A stretch of 6,771 bases of DNA, taken from Prochlorococcus marinus str. MIT 9215. GTDB lineage: Bacteria; Cyanobacteriota; Cyanobacteriia; PCC-6307; Cyanobiaceae. The stretch is taken from NCBI GenBank assembly GCA_949486985.1, contig CATBLW010000151.1, forward strand, positions 1 to 6,771, in the 5' to 3' direction. This document shows positions 1-5,545 of this stretch, piece after piece; position 1 is the stretch's first letter; each line of letters opens with the position of its first letter. The notes beneath the pieces were generated by a model. The model did no database searches. It was not told where the DNA came from and was given only the letters and a program-made list of their open reading frames with translations. The position numbers and the translations under genes were made by a program.

Positions 1-13
1 AGCAATCCAATCA

Positions 14-904
14 TCAACCCTTGACAGCATCACCACTGGCGCTTGGAAGAATAAATCGCTGCAAGACAACAAAAAGCACCAAAACAGGCAGGATTGATAC
101 CACAGATCCGGCAGCTACAATTCTCCAATCAAGAGAAAAACTACTGGCAAGCTGCTGAAGACCGAGCGGCAGGGTATAAAGACTTTGATCATCAAGTATC
201 ACCAAGGGCCATAAGAAATCACTCCAAGTACCAATAAAAACAAACATGGCAAGAGTGATCAGATCTGCCCTTGCCGATGGAATCATCACATTCCACCATT
301 CACCCAAACGGCTACAACCATCGATACGTGCTGCCTCCTCCAGTTCAACGGGAATAGAGAGGAAGCTCTGACGCAGTAAATAAATACCAAAGGCAGTTGC
401 GGCTTGAGGAATCACTAACGCCATCAGAGTGTTACGTAACCCCAACTGCACCATTAATAGATACAAGGGAATCATCACCACCTGAAAAGGGATGAGGATC
501 GTGGCAATAACGAGCGCTAAAACCAAACCTCTTCCCGCAAAGCGCATTCGCGCCAATGGATAAGCAGCTAACGAGCAAAAAAGCAAATTGGCCATCACGG
601 CTAAAGCACTCACCACGGTGCTATTGAGTAGATAAGTCCCTAAAGGGTTCTCAGCAAAAAGCTTCCAATAGGCAGCCAAACTCGGCTCTGCAGGAAGAAG
701 ACTCGGAGGACTCGTAAAAATATCTTCAGCAGGTCCCTTCAAAGACGTGCTAACCAGCCAAAGCAGCGGCACCAGCACCACGATGGCAAGAGCAATCAGC
801 AGGACTAACTGGAGCCCATTAATCAAGCTATGTCTTAAGCCTTTGCTGCTTATCTCCAACCTGGAGAAACGCTCCATAGATTTAGATACCAGGCCTTGGT
901 TCAT
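14..904 (-). CDS. Carbohydrate ABC transporter permease (MalG/UgpE type)
   Basis: This is an inner-membrane permease of an ABC importer for a sugar, oligosaccharide or sugar-like compatible solute. The 296-residue product has about six hydrophobic segments (near residues 30-52, 95-118, 127-152, 158-178, 213-236 and 262-284). The cytoplasmic EAA loop that docks the ATPase is at 189-215, with EEAARIDG followed by W..V.IPSAR. The sequence WSDFLWPL (227-234) and the C-terminal QRF...GDAVKG ending are typical of the MalG/UgpE branch, and the length is normal. Two tandem TGA codons end the gene (14-16 and 11-13). The ATG at 904 overlaps the end of leuA by 23 bases. A second in-frame ATG at 877 (MERF) would leave a 4-base gap. 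Neither has a convincing ribosome binding site, so coupling to leuA translation is likely. The substrate cannot be read from the sequence; a glucosylglycerol or disaccharide system is possible. No MalF-type partner gene lies upstream, where it is usually found. Confidence 0.9.
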   Translation of the reverse strand: MNQGLVSKSMERFSRLEISSKGLRHSLINGLQLVLLIALAIVVLVPLLWLVSTSLKGPAEDIFTSPPSLLPAEPSLAAYWKLFAENPLGTYLLNSTVVSALAVMANLLFCSLAAYPLARMRFAGRGLVLALVIATILIPFQVVMIPLYLLMVQLGLRNTLMALVIPQAATAFGIYLLRQSFLSIPVELEEAARIDGCSRLGEWWNVMIPSARADLITLAMFVFIGTWSDFLWPLVILDDQSLYTLPLGLQQLASSFSLDWRIVAAGSVVSILPVLVLFVVLQRFILPSASGDAVKG

Positions 905-2504
905 TCAGAACCATATCCAGCTGAGGGTTGAGTGGCTGACGATCACAGCCAACAACAAGTCGATTGAGTGCATTGACGAACGCCTGAGCTGCCGCAACGA
1001 CAACATCAGTGTCGGCGGAATGGCCAGAAAAAAGTTTGCCATCCCTGCGCAGTCGAATCGTGACTTCCCCCATCGCATCAATCCCTTCTGTCACGGACTT
1101 AACCGAGAACTCAATCAGTTCATTGGGTTCACCAGCGAGCTGATTCAATGCCCTACAAACAGCATCAACAGGACCTGTTCCCACTGCAGCAGCGGTCTGG
1201 TCCTGTCCATCCTCATCGGCAAGGGTGACAGTTGCCGTTGGCCTCAGGCTGCTACCACAACTGACCTGCACCAGGCGTAAATGAAAGCGGGCCTCAGGCT
1301 GCTGGACCTGTTCACTGACAATCGCCTCAAGATCTCGATCCGTGATGTCACGCTTGCGATCAGCAAGATCCTTAAAGCGAGCGAAGGCCTCATCAAGGTC
1401 CTCACGAGTGAGGTCGTAACCGAGTTCTTCTAGTCGAGCCCTAACGGCACTACGACCACTGAGTTTGCCCAAAGATATGCGGTTATCAGCCAGGCCAACG
1501 GTTCTGGCATCAACGATTTCATAAGTCAGGCGGTTTTTAAGCACACCGTCCTGATGAATGCCTGATTCATGGGCAAATGCATTGGCACCAACAATGGCCT
1601 TGTTGGGTTGGACAACCATTCCGGTGAGATTGGACACCAATCTTGAAGTCTTGGTGATTTCCTCCGTGCGCACAGCTGTCAGAGGCGTGGGGCTATCGGC
1701 ATCGTGCCCAAAGAAAGGATTGAAATAACGACGCCTCACATAGAGCGCCATAACCAATTCCTCAAGAGCCGCATTTCCAGCTCTCTCTCCAATGCCATTG
1801 ATCGTGCACTCCAGCTGCCTAGCTCCGCTTTTTACAGCCTCTAGAAAATTGGCGACAGCCAAACCCAAATCGTTGTGGCCATGAACAGAAAGCACGGCCT
1901 CATTGATATTGGGCACATGGGAATCAATGCCAGCAACTAAGGCACCAAATTCTGATGGCGTTGTGTAGCCAACAGTATCGGGAATGTTGATGGTTCCGGC
2001 CCCTGCAGAAATGGCAGCCTCAATGACTTCATAAAGGAACTCAGGGTCACTACGGGCAGCATCTTCACAGGAGAATTCCACATCCTCAACAAGAGAACGG
2101 GCATAGGCGACCATCTCGGGAACGATGGCCAAGACCTCCGCTCTTGACTTGCGTAACTTGTGTTCCAGGTGGATATCGCTCGTGGCAATGAAGGTGTGGA
2201 TACGCCTGCGAGGCGCGGGTGCCACAGCATCAGCACAGGCCTTGATGTCAGCACGCGACGCACGCGCCAATCCGCAAATAATCGGGCCTTCACTGCCTCC
2301 AACTTGCTGGGCAATGCGCTGCACAGCAGCAAAATCACCCTGACTAGCAAAGGGGAAGCCGGCCTCAATAACATCAACGCCAAGCCTGGCTAATTGCTGA
2401 GCGATAGCAAGTTTTTCCTCGAGGTTTAGGCTTGCCCCAGGCGATTGTTCACCATCCCTAAGGGTGGTGTCGAAAATCAGTACGCGACCTGGGTCTTTGG
2501 CCAT
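882..2504 (-). CDS. leuA: 2-isopropylmalate synthase
   Basis: This enzyme condenses acetyl-CoA with 2-oxoisovalerate to give 2-isopropylmalate, the first committed step of leucine biosynthesis in the cytoplasm. The 540-residue product has the HMGL-like TIM-barrel signatures in order: DTTLRDGEQSPG (12-23, with the metal and substrate residues of RDGE), HGHNDLG (208-214, the metal-binding HxH), NGIGERAGN (236-244) and HESGIHQDG (312-320). Residues of about 395-515 match the C-terminal LeuA regulatory domain that gives leucine feedback inhibition in this family; VGTGPVDA is at 441-448. The length fits the bacterial long form. The frame stays open upstream to a GTG at 2576, which would add 24 residues. 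I chose the ATG at 2504 because MAKDPGRVLIFDTT matches the usual cyanobacterial N-terminus and GAGGGGG at 2510-2516 gives a good Shine-Dalgarno sequence 5 bases upstream. The permease gene follows on the same strand with no gap. Confidence 0.97.
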   Translation of the reverse strand: MAKDPGRVLIFDTTLRDGEQSPGASLNLEEKLAIAQQLARLGVDVIEAGFPFASQGDFAAVQRIAQQVGGSEGPIICGLARASRADIKACADAVAPAPRRRIHTFIATSDIHLEHKLRKSRAEVLAIVPEMVAYARSLVEDVEFSCEDAARSDPEFLYEVIEAAISAGAGTINIPDTVGYTTPSEFGALVAGIDSHVPNINEAVLSVHGHNDLGLAVANFLEAVKSGARQLECTINGIGERAGNAALEELVMALYVRRRYFNPFFGHDADSPTPLTAVRTEEITKTSRLVSNLTGMVVQPNKAIVGANAFAHESGIHQDGVLKNRLTYEIVDARTVGLADNRISLGKLSGRSAVRARLEELGYDLTREDLDEAFARFKDLADRKRDITDRDLEAIVSEQVQQPEARFHLRLVQVSCGSSLRPTATVTLADEDGQDQTAAAVGTGPVDAVCRALNQLAGEPNELIEFSVKSVTEGIDAMGEVTIRLRRDGKLFSGHSADTDVVVAAAQAFVNALNRLVVGCDRQPLNPQLDMVLNEPRPGI

Positions 2505-2509
2505 TAGAG

Positions 2510-2516
2510 CCCCCTC
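2510..2516 (-). promoter_or_regulatory. Ribosome binding site of leuA
   Basis: On the minus strand GAGGGGG lies 5 bases before the ATG at 2504. It is the main sequence evidence for placing the leuA start here and not at the GTG at 2576, which would add 24 residues unlike the conserved family N-terminus. Confidence 0.75.
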
Positions 2517-2550
2517 GACGGAGTTAGTCGAAACGATTACAAGTTGATTG

Positions 2551-2578
2551 ATTCTAAAGGGATTAGCTCTGCGCACAA
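2551..2578 (-). promoter_or_regulatory. Candidate sigma70-type promoter of leuA
   Basis: On the minus strand TAGAAT (2551-2556) matches five of six bases of a -10 box. TTGTGC (2573-2578) lies 16 bases upstream and matches only the first half of a -35 box. The predicted start near 2544 would leave a leader of about 40 bases before the leuA ATG. That is too short for a classical leucine attenuator, and no leader peptide rich in leucine codons is seen. The -35 match is weak, which is common in marine picocyanobacteria, so this remains a candidate. Confidence 0.35.
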
Positions 2579-2610
2579 AAGCTGAGAATCAACCCCAACC
2601 TTTAAAAGGG

Positions 2611-2697
2611 AAAGATGGCTTTCTCCTGTCGCAACAGAACAGATAGGTAGAAGATCACAAATATTCTTCTGCGACAAATCTTCTGTGAGCCATCTTT
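2611..2697. repeat. Inverted repeat: 10-bp arms with nested shorter dyads
   Basis: AAAGATGGCT (2611-2620) and AGCCATCTTT (2688-2697) are perfect reverse complements 67 bases apart. Inside them are further perfect dyads: TGTCGCA (2627-2633) with TGCGACA (2670-2676), ACAGAA (2634-2639) with TTCTGT (2681-2686), and AGAAGAT (2649-2655) with ATCTTCT (2678-2684). The inner pairs are partly mutually exclusive. As plus-strand RNA the region could fold into one long-range stem with alternative inner helices. It could be a leader RNA of the GH57 gene, a small RNA, or an array of operator half-sites; the sequence alone does not decide. Confidence 0.5.
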
Positions 2698-2706
2698 AGC
2701 AACCAT

Positions 2707-2743
2707 CTCAGGATGAGAGCGTTCTAAGTTTGATCATCCTGAG
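2707..2743 (+). promoter_or_regulatory. Perfect hairpin just upstream of the GH57 start
   Basis: CTCAGGATGA (2707-2716) and TCATCCTGAG (2734-2743) are perfect 10-base reverse complements around a 17-base loop. The 3' arm ends 8 bases before the TTG start at 2752. Its terminal GAG (2741-2743) is the only Shine-Dalgarno-like triplet at a normal distance from that start, so folding of the RNA would hide it. A shorter competing hairpin, TCTCA-GGA-TGAGA, occupies 2706-2718. There is no T-run after the arm, so it does not look like a terminator. Translational control or an operator are both possible; the function is inferred. Confidence 0.5.
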
Positions 2744-2751
2744 TTCGGAAC

Positions 2752-4320
2752 TTGGCAAAAGGCGAACTCGCCCTCGTATTGCACGCACATCTGCCTTACG
2801 TGCGCTCGGCCGAGGCCGGCTCTTTGGAAGAGGACTGGTTCTTTCAGGCACTGATGGAGTGCTACCTGCCTCTTTTGCATGTTCTTGAAGAGGCTGCGAC
2901 AGCTCCAAATCAGCGTCCCCGCATCACCATCGGCCTATCGCCAACGCTTCTCTCCTTACTCACCGCACCCGAACTCAAGCAGCGCTTTCCATCCTGGCTG
3001 GCCGTAAGGCTTGATCTCCTTCGGCATGCACCCAAAGATCGCCGAGCAGCAGCAGACCACCTCGCCGACACCATCAAAAGCCAACTGCAATATTGGCTGG
3101 CTTGCGACGGCGACCTCCTCGGTCTTTTTCGTCAACTTCAACAATGCGGCGTTGTCGATCTGCTCACCTGCGGAGCCACCCATGGCTATTTGCCATTGCT
3201 TCGAGAACACCCAGAAGCCGTACGTGGTCAACTTCGAACAGCCGTTCGTGAACACCGCCGGTTGCTCGGTGAAAATCCTTTAGGGATCTGGCTACCTGAA
3301 TGTGCCTACTACGAAGGGCTTGACCGCTGGATGCTCGATTCCGGGCTTCGCTATGCCGTTTTGGACGGGCACGGCTTACTTCACGCCAAGCCCAGGCCAC
3401 GTTATGGGGTCTATGCGCCGATATGTAGTCGCAATGGCGTCGCCTTCTTCGGTCGCGACAGTGGCGCCACCCTTCCTGTTTGGTCTGCAAAAGATGGCTA
3501 TCCGGGCAATCCTTCCTACCGAGAATTCCATAGAGATCTCGGCTGGGATCTGCCCTTAGAACAGCTCCATGAACTCGGAATTCAAGAACCTCGCCCCCTA
3601 GGCCTAAAGCTGCATCGGGTGACCGACCAAGAGGCCGCACTGGATGCCAAAGCCATCTACGAGCCCGAGATCGCAGGCTTAAAAACAAAGGTTCATGCCG
3701 AGCACTTCCTCAAGGGTCGCCGCCGTCAACTTGACCAACTATCAACGGCAATGGATATCGAGCCTTTGCTGGTGGCCCCATTCGATGCAGAGCTCTTTGG
3801 CCACTGGTGGTTTGAAGGTCCAACATTTCTGGCTGAATTGTTTCGCCAAGCTCAACAACAAGACATTTCCTTCACCCGACTAAGGGATGTGCTTAGCGCC
3901 AGTCCAAACCTCCAACTTTGCGAACCCTCCCCATCAAGCTGGGGGCAAGGCGGATTTCATGACTACTGGCTCAATGAAAGCAATGCCTGGATTGTTCCTG
4001 AATGGAGCAAAGCCTCACAATCGATGGTTCAGCGCTGCAGCCGAGGGGTCTCCCAGGCCTCGCATCTGCGCCTACTTCAGCAGGCAGCGCGTGAGCTTCT
4101 ACTGGCCCAATCATCCGATTGGAGCTTCATCTTGAGGGCTGGCACCACCACCCAACTGGCTAAGGAACGAATCCATCGCCACCTCAAGCGTTTCTGGCGC
4201 TTGATGGAAGCCATCGATCAAAACGAAGATCTACCAGAAGAATGGCTCAATGCCATTGAATCTGAAGACAACCTCTTCCCAATGATTCAAGCCACCGACT
4301 GGGCTCAGCAGAACAACTAA
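2752..4320 (+). CDS. GH57 1,4-alpha-glucan branching enzyme
   Basis: A glycoside hydrolase family 57 protein of 522 residues, the normal length for the GH57 branching enzymes typified by TK1436. They cut alpha-1,4-glucan and rejoin it by alpha-1,6 bonds during glycogen synthesis in the cytoplasm. The conserved GH57 regions are all visible in order: HAHLPYV (11-17), CGATHGYLPLL (140-150), IWLPECAYYEG (179-189) with E183 as the expected nucleophile, PFDAELFGHWWFEG (343-356) with D345 as the expected acid/base, and YWLNESNAWIVP (405-416). VWSAKDGYPGNPSYREF (243-259) is typical of the branching subgroup. The C-terminal part from about 415 looks like the DUF1957 helical domain (ARELLLAQSSDWSF). 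The TTG at 2752 is the only usable start: an in-frame TGA lies at 2740-2742 and the first core strand begins at residue 5. The gene is divergent from leuA and convergent with crtL. An amylopullulanase-like activity is a less likely alternative. Confidence 0.92.
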   Translation: MAKGELALVLHAHLPYVRSAEAGSLEEDWFFQALMECYLPLLHVLEEAATAPNQRPRITIGLSPTLLSLLTAPELKQRFPSWLAVRLDLLRHAPKDRRAAADHLADTIKSQLQYWLACDGDLLGLFRQLQQCGVVDLLTCGATHGYLPLLREHPEAVRGQLRTAVREHRRLLGENPLGIWLPECAYYEGLDRWMLDSGLRYAVLDGHGLLHAKPRPRYGVYAPICSRNGVAFFGRDSGATLPVWSAKDGYPGNPSYREFHRDLGWDLPLEQLHELGIQEPRPLGLKLHRVTDQEAALDAKAIYEPEIAGLKTKVHAEHFLKGRRRQLDQLSTAMDIEPLLVAPFDAELFGHWWFEGPTFLAELFRQAQQQDISFTRLRDVLSASPNLQLCEPSPSSWGQGGFHDYWLNESNAWIVPEWSKASQSMVQRCSRGVSQASHLRLLQQAARELLLAQSSDWSFILRAGTTTQLAKERIHRHLKRFWRLMEAIDQNEDLPEEWLNAIESEDNLFPMIQATDWAQQNN

Positions 4321-4336
4321 AAGTGAGTTGAGCCCA
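4300..4336. terminator. Inverted repeat centred on the overlapping stops of GH57 and crtL
   Basis: TGGGCTCAGC (4300-4309) pairs with GTTGAGCCCA (4327-4336): eight perfect base pairs, then one G-U and one G-C, around a 17-base loop. The two overlapping stop codons (4317-4320) sit at the middle of the loop, so each strand would form the hairpin just as its gene ends. Neither strand has a T-run after the stem, so it is not a standard intrinsic terminator. A bidirectional, U-less terminator or a 3'-end stabilising stem are plausible. Chance within coding sequence is not excluded. Confidence 0.4.
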
Positions 4337-5543
4337 AGGCCATGCCTCGCCGAATGTCCCATGAGGAAATCAAGGACAACCGAATCATGGCCCTCACCAA
4401 TTTTGGAAGAGACAATGTATTGGCCAGAAATCCTGTCCAATCCTGCTGAGGCAAGCTGAAGAAAGTTGCAAAGAAAAGGCGCAGCTCAGCTTCATCGAAG
4501 CCCATCAAACGACTCAGTCCAAATTGAAAAATCCGATGCCTCTGCACCTGACCAGGCGTCCAAAGCACCCGCCATCCCCTCTTCGCTAACGCCTGCGAAT
4601 CAAGAGCTGGCTCGACAGCAAGAGAACGAGCCAACTCTCTGGCTAATGCAGGTGCTCGTCTTAAAAGAGCCCCAACCATGTAGCCCGATGCAGGATGAAC
4701 CATGCTCGCTGCTCCACCAAAAGCCAGCAAAGGTTGTTGTCGATCCGGTAAAGGAAGATTCATCGGAAACAAACAGCGTTCCTCATGGATCACCTCCGTA
4801 ATCTCCACACCACGGCTAGAAAGCCGTGCCAAAAGCCTTTCCCTCAACTTCGTTGATGTGAGTGGAGGAGCACAAGCAAGAGATGTCTCTTCAACAAAAA
4901 AGATGCCATCACCTAGATCCATGGCATAGAGGAAGGTTGGCGGCTGCTTGCGTTCCTCTCTACTGAGGTGGTTAGGCCGAAAATCCATCAACACAAACTG
5001 GCCTGAAGCCACTGGTGGCGAACTAAAGCGACCCACCACGCCATAGGCGGCCTGCTCTGCAACAGGACCGTGATCAGGGCGACGAATGAATCGGCTGCGA
5101 TGACCACTGGCATCGATCACAACTCTGGCTTGATAAGCATTCCCAGAACGGCATAAGACTTCTGTCTGGGCTCCCAAGACATTGATTTTTTCTGCAGTCT
5201 CAACGTTCCAAATCAAGTCACCACAACGTGCCAACAGGGTCTTCTGCAACGCTGCAAGATCAAAAAGGCCGTAATCAAAGTTGTGATTAATGGGCGCCAT
5301 GCCATCGTCTCCGACGCCATCTCCGAAGTAGCTAACAGTGTTGGTCCAACGCTGAGCAAGCAAGGAGGCCAAACCAAGAGACTCAAGCTCCTCAGCCCAG
5401 ATGCCGTAGGTGTTTGGCCATGGCTGCTCAGGAGCATGAGAAGCCAAAGCCTTCACGACAAGACCTTGCTCAACCAGCTCGGCTGCTATACACAAAGCCG
5501 CCGGACCGGCACCCAAAACGAGTACATCAGCGCAGGTAGTCAA
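4317..5543 (-). CDS. crtL: Lycopene cyclase, CrtL type (probably beta)
   Basis: This flavoprotein cyclises the linear ends of lycopene to make beta-carotene (CrtL-b) or epsilon rings (CrtL-e), on the path to the zeaxanthin and alpha/beta-carotene of marine cyanobacteria. The 408-residue product has an N-terminal dinucleotide-binding motif VLVLGAGPAALCIAAEL (7-23), NTYGIWAEELE (44-54), VVIDASGH (141-148), the cyclase motif FLYAMD...FFVEETSLA (204-223), FGGAASMVHPASGYMVGALL (275-294) and a C-terminal FFATFFSLP..DW..FL (357-373) typical of CrtL. The length is normal. The start is non-ATG: TTG at 5543, two bases after the upstream gene's stop, or in-frame CTG at 5549 overlapping that stop. An upstream in-frame TAA at 5571-5573 excludes anything longer. 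AGGAGG at 5560-5565 lies 16 bases from TTG and 10 from CTG. The gene must be translated from the gyrA-family transcript. Beta versus epsilon or dual specificity cannot be settled by eye. Confidence 0.93.
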   Translation of the reverse strand: MTTCADVLVLGAGPAALCIAAELVEQGLVVKALASHAPEQPWPNTYGIWAEELESLGLASLLAQRWTNTVSYFGDGVGDDGMAPINHNFDYGLFDLAALQKTLLARCGDLIWNVETAEKINVLGAQTEVLCRSGNAYQARVVIDASGHRSRFIRRPDHGPVAEQAAYGVVGRFSSPPVASGQFVLMDFRPNHLSREERKQPPTFLYAMDLGDGIFFVEETSLACAPPLTSTKLRERLLARLSSRGVEITEVIHEERCLFPMNLPLPDRQQPLLAFGGAASMVHPASGYMVGALLRRAPALARELARSLAVEPALDSQALAKRGWRVLWTPGQVQRHRIFQFGLSRLMGFDEAELRLFFATFFSLPQQDWTGFLANTLSLPKLVRAMIRLSLISSWDIRRGMALGSTHF

Positions 5544-5545
5544 TC

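Larger units (their letters stand above)
2505..2751. other. Divergent intergenic spacer with nested inverted repeats
   Basis: This 247-base spacer separates the divergent leuA and GH57 genes and is the only non-coding stretch of any size in the window. No protein gene or known RNA family is recognised in it. The leuA side carries the likely leuA promoter and ribosome binding site. The half nearer the GH57 gene (2611-2743) is dense in inverted repeats, listed separately. No confident plus-strand -10/-35 pair was found for the GH57 gene. Confidence 0.7.

Noticed and set aside
747..1280. Plus-strand open frame of 177 codons opposite the permease and leuA
   Set aside because: It spans the ends of two well-supported minus-strand genes, has no recognisable motif or ribosome site, and its length is explained by the coding bias of the opposite strand.
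1937..2383. Minus-strand open frame of 148 codons within leuA
   Set aside because: It is in another frame of the leuA coding sequence on the same strand and shows no family signature; leuA itself is intact and full length.
2505..2600. Leucine attenuator upstream of leuA
   Set aside because: The likely leader is only about 40 bases, with no run of leucine codons, leader peptide or terminator hairpin.
3164..3688. Minus-strand open frame of 174 codons opposite the GH57 gene
   Set aside because: Its product is arginine-rich and low in recognisable structure, as expected from the antisense of a GC-rich gene; the GH57 catalytic motifs on the plus strand are complete.
4300..4336. Standard rho-independent terminator
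   Set aside because: The stem is good, but neither strand has a T-run after it, so I list it only as a low-confidence terminator-like dyad.
4466..4801. Plus-strand open frame of 111 codons opposite crtL
   Set aside because: It lies wholly within crtL, is rich in Pro, Gln and Ser with no motif, and has no promoter or ribosome site.
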